The position numbers and the translations under genes were made by a program. A model generated the notes under the pieces. The model was not told the origin of the DNA. It saw only the letters and a program-made list of their open reading frames with translations, and did not search any database. Source: Salinimicrobium marinum (GTDB lineage Bacteria > Bacteroidota > Bacteroidia > Flavobacteriales > Flavobacteriaceae). From it: 64,000 nt of DNA. Each line of letters begins with the position of its first letter. The first letter of the stretch is position 1. Location: positions 62,001-126,000 of the forward strand of contig NZ_BMXB01000008.1 in assembly GCF_014651535.1 (NCBI RefSeq), given 5' to 3'. This document shows, piece after piece, positions 28,382 to 37,538 of the stretch.

Positions 28382-29269
28382 TTACTTTTTGTTCCGGGGA
28401 TGTGCGTTTTTATAAACCTTACTCAATTCCGCCATACTACTATGTGTATAAACTTGTGTAGCAGCAAGACTGGAATGTCCTAAAAGTTCTTTCACCGCAT
28501 TTAAATCGGCTCCCTGGTTCAACAAGTGAGTAGCAAAAGAATGTCGCAGTATGTGCGGACTCTTCTTTACCTTACTCGAGACTCCCCTAAAATAATTATT
28601 AATTAATCTATAAACAAGGCTTTCGTTCATTTTAACGCCCCTCGAAGTCAAAAATAAATACCCCTGTGAAAGTGCATTTTCAATTGATTTTCTTGCTTCC
28701 CGGTAAGTTTTAAAAGTTTCTACTACAGAGGCCAGCAAAGGAACGTACCGCTCCTTATTTCTCTTTCCCTTTACCTTGAGAACGCCACCTTCCAGATCTA
28801 TGTTCTGTAGCTTAATTTCGATCAATTCACTACGCCTGATTCCTGTGGAATAGAACATTTCTATGATCAACCTGTCCCGCAATCCTTCAAAGGAATTAGA
28901 GTCAAAGTTCTGAAGCACGTTTTCCACTTCTTTTTCAGAAAAAGGCACCTGGATCTTTTTGGATGTTTTTAAAGCCGAATGCTTTGCTAGCGGAGAAACC
29001 TCCAGCTGCTTTGTTTTTTGTAAAAATCTAAAGTAAGCTTTTAGCGAAGAAACCTTTCGGTTAATTGTCCTGTTGGAAAGACCTTTCTCCACCAGCAATA
29101 CAATCCAGTTCCGGATTTGAGGATAATTTACATCCCCGATCCCTTCCTGTTCATATTCCGAAGAAATGAAGTTAGAAAATTCGGTGAGATCTGCCCTATA
29201 AGCTGTGACCGTGTGAGCCGAGCATTTTTTCTCTAACTGAAGATATTCAAAAAAGTGGTTTAAGGGCAT
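28382..29269 (-). CDS. xerC: Tyrosine recombinase XerC
   Basis: A 295-residue site-specific recombinase resolving chromosome dimers at dif. The start is placed at the ATG of MPLNHFFEYLQLEKKCSAHT rather than an ATG seven codons upstream. The N-terminal SAM-like domain covers about 1-90. Catalytic residues are visible: Arg in STGIRRSELI, Lys in KGKRNKERYVP, His-x-x-Arg in HILRHSFATHLL, His in LGHSSLAATQ and Tyr in VYTHSS. It is between rpsU and hpf, a standard location in Flavobacteriia, so it is housekeeping and not a phage integrase. Confidence 0.93.
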   Translation of the reverse strand: MPLNHFFEYLQLEKKCSAHTVTAYRADLTEFSNFISSEYEQEGIGDVNYPQIRNWIVLLVEKGLSNRTINRKVSSLKAYFRFLQKTKQLEVSPLAKHSALKTSKKIQVPFSEKEVENVLQNFDSNSFEGLRDRLIIEMFYSTGIRRSELIEIKLQNIDLEGGVLKVKGKRNKERYVPLLASVVETFKTYREARKSIENALSQGYLFLTSRGVKMNESLVYRLINNYFRGVSSKVKKSPHILRHSFATHLLNQGADLNAVKELLGHSSLAATQVYTHSSMAELSKVYKNAHPRNKK

Positions 29270-29360
29270 AAAAAAACTGTTAGCAAACAAAGTTATTAAA
29301 CTTTAGCTTACCAACAGTTAATATAGTGTATACCTAAGATGTAGTGCTTAGGAATTGATA

Positions 29361-29555
29361 CTAGATCTCTTCCTGATCTCTTAAGTGCTGAATGTACTGC
29401 GCTTTTTGGACTTGAGCTCTACGTTCTACTGACGGTTTTGTGAATGCCTGACGTGCTCTTAACTGACGCATAGTTCCTGTGCGATCAAATTTACGTTTAA
29501 AACGCTTCAGCGCTCTATCAATATTCTCTCCGTCTTTAACTGGTATAATTAACAT
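29361..29555 (-). CDS. rpsU: Ribosomal protein bS21
   Basis: A 64-residue basic protein of the small subunit (MLIIPVKDGENIDRALKRFKRKFDRTGTMRQLRARQAF..., abridged). In Flavobacterium johnsoniae, bS21 helps hide the anti-Shine-Dalgarno tail of 16S rRNA. Its own gene is known to be an exception in having a strong Shine-Dalgarno site. That site is present here too (29560-29572), which suggests autoregulation: low S21 frees the rRNA tail and switches on rpsU translation. It has a TATCTTTGCAGCC promoter block and heads the rpsU-xerC-hpf group. Confidence 0.96.
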   Translation of the reverse strand: MLIIPVKDGENIDRALKRFKRKFDRTGTMRQLRARQAFTKPSVERRAQVQKAQYIQHLRDQEEI

Positions 29556-29559
29556 AGTG

Positions 29560-29572
29560 TCACCTCCTTTCT
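29560..29572 (-). promoter_or_regulatory. Extended Shine-Dalgarno site of rpsU
   Basis: The minus strand reads AGAAAGGAGGTGA, complementary over 13 bases to the standard 16S rRNA 3' tail (TCACCTCCTTTCT). Its AGGAGG core lies seven bases before the ATG. Hardly any other gene start in the window has such a site. Confidence 0.85.
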
Positions 29573-29580
29573 TTAGAAAT

Positions 29581-29599
29581 TATTAAGGCTGCAAAGATA
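29581..29599 (-). promoter_or_regulatory. TATCTTTGCAGCCTTAATA promoter/leader block of rpsU
   Basis: A TAnnTTTG -7 element with the same CAGCCTTAA extension as prfC, the PLP enzyme gene and typA. It is 26 bases upstream of the start codon, so the short leader contains just the Shine-Dalgarno site. Confidence 0.7.
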
Positions 29600-29773
29600 A
29601 CTCAATATTGCAAACTCACAATTATATTTAAATTAATTTGAAAAAAATTTATGCCTGGGAAAAAAGATTGATTTCCTGAAAAGAATTGAGAGCTGGAATT
29701 TAAAATCCAAAACGATTTCTTCTATAAATTTCCTGGCTTCATTCCCAATTAACCATTCACCATTAACTGAAAA

Positions 29774-30943
29774 TTATTTCGCCGCCGGTTTATATTCTTT
29801 TTTATCAATAACCATTTTAGCGATCACTTCACGTAAGATTTCTGAAGTTCCGCCGCCAATAGGCCCAAGCCTGCTGTCTCTGGACATTCTTGCCAAAGGA
29901 TAATCTTCCATATAACCATACCCTCCAAGGAACTGCAGGCATTGATAAATTACATTATCTGCAATTTTTGTAGAAAGCAGCTTAGACATACTTGCTTCTT
30001 TCACCACATACTCACCTTTTCCAAGACGATCGGCTACCGAATAATTGAATTCTTTGCACATCTCCACTTCGCTGGCCATATCTGCTATAGAATGTCGCAG
30101 CGCCTGAAATTTATCGATTGTCTTTCCGAAAGCAACTCTTTCAGACATGTAGTTCAGCGTATAATCCAGTGCAAATTCGGCTCGTGCATGGCCATTGATC
30201 CCCATGATAAGCCTTTCGAAAGCAAAATGCTGCATGATATATGGAAACCCCTTTCCTTCCTCACCCATTAAATTCTTGGCAGGAATCTCCACATTATCAA
30301 AAGCAATTTCTGCAGTATCTGATGCTCTCCATCCCAATTTATCAAGTTTGGTTGCAGAAATCCCGGGGGTTTCTCTGTCCATGATAAAAATGCTCATTCC
30401 TTTATTATGAGCCTTCGGATTTGTCTTTGCGGCTACCACCAGATAGTCTGAATAGACTCCGTTGGTAATAAAGGTTTTGGATCCGTTAATCACATATTTA
30501 TCTCCTTTTTTAACCGCCGTGGTTTTCATACCTGCCACATCACTTCCCCCAAAAGGTTCCGAAATACATAAACAGCCTATTTTATCTCCTTCAACACTTG
30601 GAGTAAGGTAATTTTTCTTGATTTCCTCATCTCCTTCTGCATTGACATGCGTCATGGCGAGGTAGGAATGAGCCCACATTGCCGCAGCAAAACCGCCGGA
30701 ATTTATTTTCTGAAGCTCCTCCAGAAAGATCACTGTATAAAAGATGTCCAGTCCTAAACCTCCATATTGTTCAGGATACTTTAATCCAAAATATCCCATT
30801 TCGCCGAACTTCTTCCAGATGAATCTTTCTATCGTACCGGTTTTCTCCCACTTTTCAATATGCGGAACTACTTCCTTCTGCAAAAATTCCTGAAAACTTT
30901 TTCTAAAAAGCTCGTGTTCTTCTGTAAAATACCTGCTATTCAT
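29774..30943 (-). CDS. Acyl-CoA dehydrogenase
   Basis: A 389-residue FAD enzyme catalysing alpha,beta-dehydrogenation of acyl-CoA in fatty-acid or amino-acid breakdown. The N-terminal helical domain starts at FTEEHELFRKSFQEFLQKEVVPH. The FAD/substrate loops are GCLCISEPFGGSDVAGM and YVINGSKTFITNG. The C-terminal domain has ALRHSIADMA, QCLQFLGGYGYMEDYPLARMSRDSR and IGGGTSEI. The layout is closest to the long- or medium-chain type with the catalytic Glu in GYMEDY; chain length cannot be assigned. It is a single gene, upstream of the broken HhH gene's remains on the same strand. Confidence 0.92.
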   Translation of the reverse strand: MNSRYFTEEHELFRKSFQEFLQKEVVPHIEKWEKTGTIERFIWKKFGEMGYFGLKYPEQYGGLGLDIFYTVIFLEELQKINSGGFAAAMWAHSYLAMTHVNAEGDEEIKKNYLTPSVEGDKIGCLCISEPFGGSDVAGMKTTAVKKGDKYVINGSKTFITNGVYSDYLVVAAKTNPKAHNKGMSIFIMDRETPGISATKLDKLGWRASDTAEIAFDNVEIPAKNLMGEEGKGFPYIMQHFAFERLIMGINGHARAEFALDYTLNYMSERVAFGKTIDKFQALRHSIADMASEVEMCKEFNYSVADRLGKGEYVVKEASMSKLLSTKIADNVIYQCLQFLGGYGYMEDYPLARMSRDSRLGPIGGGTSEILREVIAKMVIDKKEYKPAAK

Positions 30944-31021
30944 AAATTATATCTGTTTTTTCCCTTTCTAAACCGGATGTTCGCATATAGGATTCACAAC
31001 AAATGATCCATAAACTCCGAT

Positions 31022-31891
31022 TTATTGCTCAATGCTCAAATATAATTTAATTCTTTGTATTTTGTCCCGCGGAAAACCCTTTATATCTGTCAGATCCTCA
31101 AAAGAACTTATTTTCCCATTCTTGTCTCTGTAGCTCATCACCTTCCACGCTAATTCAAGATTTAAATTAGGCATTTCAGAAAGCGAAATAAGAAAGATTC
31201 AATTGAGATCCTGCTTTTTCACTACAGGTTCCCGCACAGTGAACTGCCGGGAAATCCTTTCCACTACTTCGGGAGACAAACCATACAGATCTTTTAGCTG
31301 AATCTCTTGATTAAATCCACCAAGACTTTCCCTGTAATTGACAATTCTTTGCGAAAGCACGATTCCCACTCCGTTCATCTTCCGAAGATCTTCGGGTGTA
31401 ACCTGATTAATATCCAATTTTTCAAAGGGAAGAGAGTTCTTTCCATTGGTAGATGCCCGTTCCTGTGAGCGCGTCGCCCACTCCAGCAATGTAAATAACG
31501 GAGTCATTTGCTTCAGTATAGAATCGGATACCCCTGTTACCTTTTGAAAATCTTCAGCCGTATTCACTCATTTATCCAGAGCTCTTTAGGAATGCAACCG
31601 GCCGATTTCCCCAACAGACATTCCCAGGGAATAGCCTTTGTAATCTGTAATATAATGAGGATTGAAAGGAAATACTTCAGTAGAATCCCTGAAGGAATTT
31701 TGCTTTTTAACCGAATCTATTTGTTTTTGAAATTCAGTTATCTTTTTCTCCTGTTCTGGAGAAACAGTGGCTCCCGAAGAAAATTCGTTAAAGAAAAAAT
31801 TCACCTGAAGAACAATGATTATGAGCACCTAAAGAAAAATCCCATTTCGCTGACTTCTATTGAAAACGAAATGGGATTTTAAGCCTCTCAT
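31022..31891 (-). pseudogene. Helix-hairpin-helix (ComEA-like) protein gene, broken by four in-frame stops
   Basis: One continuous reading frame of 290 codons carries four internal stops: TAG at 31829-31831, TAA at 31586-31588, TGA at 31568-31570 and TGA at 31199-31201. There is no frameshift. Between them the frame still codes for a recognisable protein: MRGLKSHFVFNRSQRNGIFL, a membrane helix, then two HhH units (INQVTPEDLRKMNGVGIVLSQRIVNYR and PNLNLELAWKVMSYR...FEDLTDIKGFPRDKIQRI, both abridged). Intact relatives in Flavobacteriia are membrane-anchored HhH proteins of about 290 residues, possibly binding DNA. The decay pattern, substitutions only, fits recent loss of selection. It lies 14 bases after the symporter stop. 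Confidence 0.85.
31834..31880 (-). terminator. Hairpin serving as terminator of the symporter gene, inside the HhH pseudogene
   Basis: A perfect 14-bp stem, AAAATCCCATTTCG (31836-31849) with CGAAATGGGATTTT (31867-31880), is followed on the minus strand by TTTTCTTT. It lies 25 bases after the stop of the minus-strand symporter gene and covers codons 5-19 of the dead HhH gene. Confidence 0.7.
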
Positions 31892-31904
31892 TATTTATTA
31901 AAGA

Positions 31905-33992
31905 TTAAGAAGCTTTTCTAACCTCTTTTTTCTTACCCGGCTTTTGAAAAAGCTCACCTGCTTTAAGCCTTCGAAGATACTCCTTTAGGTCTGTCTTCAC
32001 TTCACCAGACATTAAATAAAGCCCGATGATGTTAGGGAAAGACATCGCCAGGATCATCATATCTGAGAAGTCAAGTACTGCTCCAAGACTCACTGATGCT
32101 CCTATTACTACGAAAACAAGGAATAAAAATTTGTATACATATTCAATTTTCTTACTCTTCCCGAACAGGTAAGTCCAGGCTCTCATGCCGTAATAAGACC
32201 AGGAGATCATGGTAGAAAAAGCAAATAAGAAAACTGCTGTTGCAAGCACATAAGGGAACCAGGAAATCACACTACCAAAGGCACTGGAAGTCAATTCTAC
32301 TCCTCCAACTCCTTCTACTTCATGCATTCCAGTAAAGATCAACACAAGCGCCGTCAAGGTACACACTACCACGGTATCAATAAATGGTTCCAATAATGCC
32401 ACAAAACCTTCAGAAGGAGGATTATTAGTTTTCGCAGCACTGTGAGCGATCGCAGCAGAACCAACCCCGGCTTCATTCGAGAAAGCAGCTCTCTGGAAAC
32501 CTACAATCAGCACCCCTATAACCCCTCCTTTTAAAGCACTGGGACTAAAGGCACCATCCCAAATGGCAGCAAAAGCAGGACCTATATTTCCAATATTGAC
32601 ACCAATCACGACCAAAGCACCTACGATATAAACCGCTGCCATTACCGGAACTATTTTTCCGGTTACTTTGGCAATACTACTAATACCTCCAATAATAACG
32701 ATTCCTACCAAAACTGCTACTACCAGTCCAAAATAGAATCCATTTCCAACAAGCGCAGGAAATTCTCCAGCAAGAATAACAAAAGACTGGTTGGCCTGGA
32801 ACATATTTCCACCACCAAAAGAAGCCCCTATAGCAAGAATAGCGAATAGTCCCGCTAATATTTTACCTAAAAATCCTTTATTTCTTTTCTCAAGACCATA
32901 CCTTAAATAGTTCATAGGACCACCAAATACACGACCTTCACTATTAATGAATCTGTATTTTACACCTAATGTACATTCCACGAATTTTGATGACATCCCT
33001 AATAAACCAGCGATGATCATCCACATAGTGGCTCCTGCCCCACCAAGAGATATAGCCACTGCCACACCTGCAATATTTCCCAATCCTACAGTTCCTGAAA
33101 CTGCAGTCGCCAGGGCCTGAAAGTGGGTTACCTGTCCCGGTGCATCGGGATCATCATATTTACCACGGGCAAGATCCAGGGAATGTTTGAATCCTCTAAT
33201 ATTGATGAACCCAAGTTTTATGGTAAAAAACAATGCTCCAAATAAAAGCCAGACCACAATAAAAGGAATATTCTTCTGCTGAGGATCTCCATTGGGATGG
33301 GTCAAAGGCACCGGCTCATCATATTCAATAGCCGCAAGATACTGTGCTCCCTGCTCAATAACATGCTCTTTATTTTCAGAATTATAAATTACGCCACCTT
33401 CCTTTACAAGGTACTTTACTTCCCCCCCTGCGTTAGCATAGGCATTGATTTGTTCACCATCTTTAGAGACCACTGCAATCAAATCTCCTTCTTCAACCTG
33501 GGTGCCTTCAGCAACCATCCATTCCTGAAGTGTATATTTTGCATCTTCTGTAGCAGACCATCCCGGCGCGGGAACTCTGCGCAAGTCGGCATAAACAATA
33601 GGATCATAAACGCCTATGGCAGAAAAAGGGTCCCAGAACAATACTGCGCCCATACTTTCTACTATGGGTGCGAAGGTTCCATTAAAATGTTCTGTAATGG
33701 CTTCAGCCTTTACTTTGTATTCCTGCTCGATTTCATTCCCTGCAGCATCGGTTACAGTTACCGAATAGGGTACTCCTTCAATAAGGTTCTCGGTTCTCGG
33801 AGAGTCTAATGGGGTTTCCTGATTGGACCATTTGTATTGATATGGAGGAGTTCCTCCTGTAACATTTAATTCAACATATCCATCATTAATAATCTTGGAA
33901 GGGTTTACTACGTCTGCATTTACCTGCAACTCCTGTGCATAAAGTGAAACAATAGAAATAGTAAATAAAAATGAAAGTAAGTACTTTCTCAT
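31905..33992 (-). CDS. Sodium:alanine symporter (AGCS family) with secreted N-terminal extension
   Basis: At 695 residues this is much longer than typical AGCS carriers (about 450-550). A signal peptide (1-20) is followed by a SprB/PKD-like segment (about 22-96, with [12 protein letters not shown] and [12 protein letters not shown]). A lipoyl-like hammerhead (about 142-225, [21 protein letters not shown] and [19 protein letters not shown]) comes next; it lacks the Met-Lys or Lys acceptor motif. The transporter domain (about 243-680) has AGCS hallmarks such as [30 protein letters not shown] and [21 protein letters not shown]. So an exported beta-rich domain precedes the transporter. It probably moves alanine or glycine with sodium; the role of the extension is unknown. 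Confidence 0.9.
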   Translation of the reverse strand: MRKYLLSFLFTISIVSLYAQELQVNADVVNPSKIINDGYVELNVTGGTPPYQYKWSNQETPLDSPRTENLIEGVPYSVTVTDAAGNEIEQEYKVKAEAITEHFNGTFAPIVESMGAVLFWDPFSAIGVYDPIVYADLRRVPAPGWSATEDAKYTLQEWMVAEGTQVEEGDLIAVVSKDGEQINAYANAGGEVKYLVKEGGVIYNSENKEHVIEQGAQYLAAIEYDEPVPLTHPNGDPQQKNIPFIVVWLLFGALFFTIKLGFINIRGFKHSLDLARGKYDDPDAPGQVTHFQALATAVSGTVGLGNIAGVAVAISLGGAGATMWMIIAGLLGMSSKFVECTLGVKYRFINSEGRVFGGPMNYLRYGLEKRNKGFLGKILAGLFAILAIGASFGGGNMFQANQSFVILAGEFPALVGNGFYFGLVVAVLVGIVIIGGISSIAKVTGKIVPVMAAVYIVGALVVIGVNIGNIGPAFAAIWDGAFSPSALKGGVIGVLIVGFQRAAFSNEAGVGSAAIAHSAAKTNNPPSEGFVALLEPFIDTVVVCTLTALVLIFTGMHEVEGVGGVELTSSAFGSVISWFPYVLATAVFLFAFSTMISWSYYGMRAWTYLFGKSKKIEYVYKFLFLVFVVIGASVSLGAVLDFSDMMILAMSFPNIIGLYLMSGEVKTDLKEYLRRLKAGELFQKPGKKKEVRKAS

Positions 33993-34149
33993 AAGTTTAG
34001 ATTAATTGTTTTTGTAAGGATCCTAAATAGGCGAAGCAAGATGCTAAAAAAATTAACGTTTTCAAATTTTATGGAGTTAAATTGTAAACAAAACGTTAAG
34101 CTGCATGGGAGTTACATAAGATTTACGACTCCCATCGAGAAATTCCTCA

Positions 34150-34380
34150 TTACAGGTCAAAGACAGAAGTTCTCTTGGCATAAACCATATCTTTAAACTT
34201 GAGGAGAAAAGCGAGGGTAAGATAAATGGCAAAACCAAACCCGAAAGTGGCAAAAGAAAGATATATAAAGAACAAGCGTACATATTTTGCACGCATCCCA
34301 AGCTTATCGGCAAAGCGCGAAGAAACGTAGAAACCGTGTCTTTCAAAATAATGCCGAATGTTGTTTACGAATCGTAGCAT
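34150..34380 (-). CDS. PspC-domain small membrane protein
   Basis: A 76-residue protein with the PspC pattern: an amphipathic start (MLRFVNNIRHYFERHGFYVSSRFADKLGM, abridged), then a long hydrophobic region (about 33-60, VRLFFIYLSFATFGFGFAIYL) and a short basic tail. PspC proteins sit in the inner membrane; the family is linked to envelope stress in other phyla. It is located between the symporter gene and the DUF2851 remnant on the same strand, and appears intact while the DUF2851 neighbour has decayed. Confidence 0.75.
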   Translation of the reverse strand: MLRFVNNIRHYFERHGFYVSSRFADKLGMRAKYVRLFFIYLSFATFGFGFAIYLTLAFLLKFKDMVYAKRTSVFDL

Positions 34381-34392
34381 ACCTCAAAGATA

Positions 34393-35659
34393 TTAAATTT
34401 GCTTCTCCCGATGCAATAATTTTACTCCCAAACTACATTGAACGCACCTATTCAGGCCACAGTAATTTTTCTTTAACTGAATTAAGGCCTGTGAATGTAA
34501 GGCATTGATGGCAGATTTGGGTCGCAGCGATTCAAATTTTCTAATGGTTTGATATTCCTCATTTTTCATCTCCGAAATCATTTGGAAGATCTCTTCATTA
34601 TGATCTTCCCCCTGCATTTTTGCTTAACAAACTTAAGAAGGATGAGCGTGTTGATGATGATCAAATCAATATAACTTATGGTGAGCGGCTTTTTCTTAGG
34701 TTTATGTAGTTTCTGAAAAGTGTAATGATTTTCCCAGAATTCGGAAACCTCAACCTCAAAAAACCGGTAGAAATCTTTATTATTTTTGGCGTTTAATATT
34801 TCAGAAAATAATCCGGTTTTCCTGGTGTAAAGAGAAGTGAGTTGTGCCAGCCGGATATTGGGAAAATTATCGGGTCGTAAACGGACAAATTTTACAGCAG
34901 TAAATCCTTTCCCTGTTCAGTTTATACTTGTGCTTTACACAATCATATTCTGCCTGTAATTTCTGATAAGAACTCTCCTGTATTTCCTGATCCACCATTC
35001 CTGCCTGCCCCTTAAACAGCGCTTCCAGTCCTACTTTATTTTAATTTTCCTTACTACGGAAAATAGAATAGAATGAGCCAGGCTGTAAAAAGCCTCACCA
35101 TTCACAGATGATCATCTTAAAAGGTACCTCTTCCCAGTTATGGAAGAAGCTTTCAGCATCTTAAAGACTACTGCAGATTTACTTTCAAGCCTTTCGAAAT
35201 ATAACCTTTTCAGCCAGTGATCCAGGTGGTAACTATCAGAAGAACCAAAATCATTTTCACATTTGATCCATTTTCCGGAAGGTTGTTTCATGAGCTCTCT
35301 GTATTGCATGAAAGTATGTTCTTCTACCAAATCCCCCAGCTCCAACACCGGAATTACAGAATTATCCTTTCGGAAAACATCGGCATCGTTGTTCCACACC
35401 ACATGAAAAATTCCATTATCATAATTTGAATCTGTTTTATGGCCATGCACATACCAGTCTGAAGAATTAATATGGATCTCCACATTCCCCGCCCATAACT
35501 GCTAACAATTTTGAGCCTGGAATTAAAAAAATCGGGGCCGGAATGATTATTTAAAGTTCCAGAATCGACTATAGTCACAGGTAACCCTCAGGCAGTAAAT
35601 GCTTCACTAAACCTGAACTTTTTAAATTGCCACACGTATTGGAGAAATTCTTCGTGCAT
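34393..35659 (-). pseudogene. DUF2851 protein gene, decayed by several frameshifts and a stop
   Basis: The ancestral gene starts at MHEEFLQYVWQFKKF (ATG at 35657-35659) and ends at QCSLGVKLLHREKQI (stop 34393). DUF2851 hallmarks are spread over different frames: SGPDFFNSRLKI, then LWAGNVEIHINSSDWYVHGH, NWEEV.FKMI, GLEALFKGQAGM, VRLRPDNFPNIRLAQL, and SQALIQLKKNYC near the end. Visible lesions are an in-frame TGA (35588-35590), a frameshift near 35500-35512, another near 35128, loss of a segment near 35080-35110, and further frame changes at about 35040 and 34910. Clearly non-functional. DUF2851 is uncharacterised. Confidence 0.85.
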
Positions 35660-35781
35660 CAAATAAAAATAGCACAAATACTTATACGATTCTATTTTTA
35701 AAATGTTAAAAATAAAAACCATTCTTATTCTCCCATACCCTGGAATTAACCTTTGGGATGTTAAATGTGGAAAGCGAGGGC

Positions 35782-36489
35782 TTATTGTTCTAATTTTCCG
35801 GCCACTTCCTCAATAAATTTCTCCACCCATAAGCCGTACATTTTGCCACTTGGATGAAGACCATCATCAGCAGTTAGATCCGGCTCTTCTTTTGCTCTTT
35901 TTGAAACAGGAGTAATATTGTAAAAATCTATATTATACTCTCCTGCGACTTTTTCAAAAATGGCATTAAACTCATCTATTTCCTTCGCGATCTCTTCCGC
36001 ATTGGATGCTCCAAAAGGAGTCACTCCATAATCGGGAATACTTACCGCAAAAACCCCTTCTTCTCCCTCAACAGAAAAATGAATCGCCTGCCTAAAAATT
36101 TCGTTCAGATCCTGCTCGTAGGCATCGGGTGATTTCCCCTGATACTGGTTATTAACACCAATTAGTACCGAAACCAAATCGTATTGCTCCTCTCCCGTCA
36201 ATTGTTCTTCCATTGCAGACAGAAGATTTTCGGTGGTCCATCCTGTCCTGGCAATAATTTGAGGATCCTGCATTTTATAACCTTTGCCCCTTAATTCCTC
36301 TGTTAATTTTACCGGCCAGCGGGAAGATTCTTCCACACTCTCTCCTATGGTATACGAATCTCCCAACGCCAGAAAACTTACTTCCTTTTGAACAGGTTCC
36401 AGTTCACCGGGCACACTCTTTAATTCAGAATTGCTGTTACATCCCATGAATACAAAAAACAATATACAAACAGCACCAAATTTTATCAT
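35782..36489 (-). CDS. SGNH/GDSL-type lipase-esterase, lipoprotein
   Basis: A 235-residue lipoprotein (FFVFMGCNS, lipidated Cys at about 17) of the SGNH hydrolase superfamily. Block I is FLALGDSYTIGE with the nucleophile Ser at 47. The Gly block lies around the ARTGWTTENLL segment, block III is VLIGVNNQYQGK with Asn, and block V is DGLHPSGKMYGLW with Asp and His. All catalytic positions are intact. Substrates of such enzymes include acyl esters and acetylated sugars; none can be assigned here. Monocistronic by spacing. Confidence 0.88.
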   Translation of the reverse strand: MIKFGAVCILFFVFMGCNSNSELKSVPGELEPVQKEVSFLALGDSYTIGESVEESSRWPVKLTEELRGKGYKMQDPQIIARTGWTTENLLSAMEEQLTGEEQYDLVSVLIGVNNQYQGKSPDAYEQDLNEIFRQAIHFSVEGEEGVFAVSIPDYGVTPFGASNAEEIAKEIDEFNAIFEKVAGEYNIDFYNITPVSKRAKEEPDLTADDGLHPSGKMYGLWVEKFIEEVAGKLEQ

Positions 36490-36753
36490 TTTAATACAGA
36501 TTTTAAAAACTAAAATAAGTCATTTCTTCCGAAGAAAATTATCAAGAGCTATTAACCTCATAGTTATAATTAAATCTTATATATAGAATCATTCCTCCGG
36601 GATCATTCAGTTTGCGTCATTTCCTGCTTCTCCTGCTGAGATATGGATTCTTAATGCATGGTTAAAAAAGAGTTCCCGACCCTTTAATTGATGGAAATTC
36701 AATATCTTTTTCTCCAGGCAAAAGTCCTGCAGCATAAGGAAAGGAGAAAATGA

Positions 36754-36993
36754 ATGACGATGGAAAACAATAATAATCCCACTTCTGAAAATCGCGGCAC
36801 TGGTAAATCTACTAAAGAAGAAATTCCGGTAAATGAGCATGACCAACTAGAACCGAAGCCGGAAAATGATCTTAAGGAAAAAAACGAATCAGGGTTTATG
36901 AAGATCTTGAAAAAGGTAGGGTTTTCTGTATGGCTCGGGGTAATGATCATAGGCGCCGGACTTGCTTTCATAGCCGCTTTATTCCTGTTATGA
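36754..36993 (+). CDS. Small single-span membrane protein
   Basis: This 79-residue protein has a hydrophilic, Asn/Glu/Lys-rich N-terminal half (MTMENNNNPTSENRG...) with low complexity and one C-terminal membrane helix (about 56-79, SVWLGVMIIGAGLAFIAALFLL). I do not recognise a family. A second ATG two codons later could be the start. The last codon overlaps the start of the next gene (ATGA), so the pair is translationally coupled, which supports it being real. Confidence 0.55.
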   Translation: MTMENNNNPTSENRGTGKSTKEEIPVNEHDQLEPKPENDLKEKNESGFMKILKKVGFSVWLGVMIIGAGLAFIAALFLL

Positions 36994-37355
36994 ACCGAAT
37001 CTTTATTTCCTTTGCTTTTTTTATAGTCGCTTTCCTGATCATACAATTCCACCAGTTTCTAAACATAAGCCTCCCAGACTGGATCCTTTTCTACGGAAAA
37101 GATTTCATCTGTTTACCCATTGTTCTCACTGTTTGTCTACTGGCAATGCAGTTCCTTAAAAAAGACCACTCCATTAGATTAGATCTTTTTACCGTTCTTT
37201 CAATGGCTGCTTTTTATGCTTTTTATTTTGAACTTTACTTACCCAAAGTTAAGGTACGTTACACTGCAGATTTTACAGATGTTGTAATGTATTTTCTTGG
37301 CGCCCTACTTTTCTATTTTCTGCAAGAAAAGCCTGAACAGAAGACAATTTCCTGA
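36990..37355 (+). CDS. Four-helix membrane protein, unknown
   Basis: Starting at the ATG overlapping the previous stop (ATGA), it gives 121 residues. There are four likely membrane segments (about 3-22, 31-52, 62-80, 95-115), and a final charged tail (QEKPEQKTIS). No known family could be assigned. A longer in-frame start at 36930 would overlap the upstream gene by 64 bases and is less likely. Confidence 0.55.
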   Translation: MNRIFISFAFFIVAFLIIQFHQFLNISLPDWILFYGKDFICLPIVLTVCLLAMQFLKKDHSIRLDLFTVLSMAAFYAFYFELYLPKVKVRYTADFTDVVMYFLGALLFYFLQEKPEQKTIS

Positions 37356-37421
37356 ATTTTTTCCCATCCCATAACTCAAATTTTTAATCACAGTCGAGAT
37401 TTTCATCCGGAAAAAAATTAT

Positions 37422-37510
37422 AAAAAGAGGCTGTCTAAAAGGCACTTTTTACGTCAACCTGAACTTGTTTCAGAATGACGGTTATGATCGCTTTTAGACA
37501 GCCCCTCTTT
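37422..37510. terminator. Long terminator-like inverted repeat, GGCTGTC family (copy B)
   Basis: The arms AAAAAGAGGCTGTCTAAAAG (37422-37441) and CTTTTAGACAGCCCCTCTTT (37491-37510) flank a spacer with CCTGAACTTGTTTCAGAATGACG. It lies between convergent genes and can terminate both. Confidence 0.6.
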
Positions 37511-37538
37511 GTGTTATTCTTATTTACACAAAGAAAGA

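Noticed and set aside
28382-29269. xerC as a phage or island integrase
   Set aside because: Gene order rpsU-xerC-hpf and the full Arg-Lys-His-Arg-His-Tyr set mark it as the housekeeping dimer-resolution enzyme.
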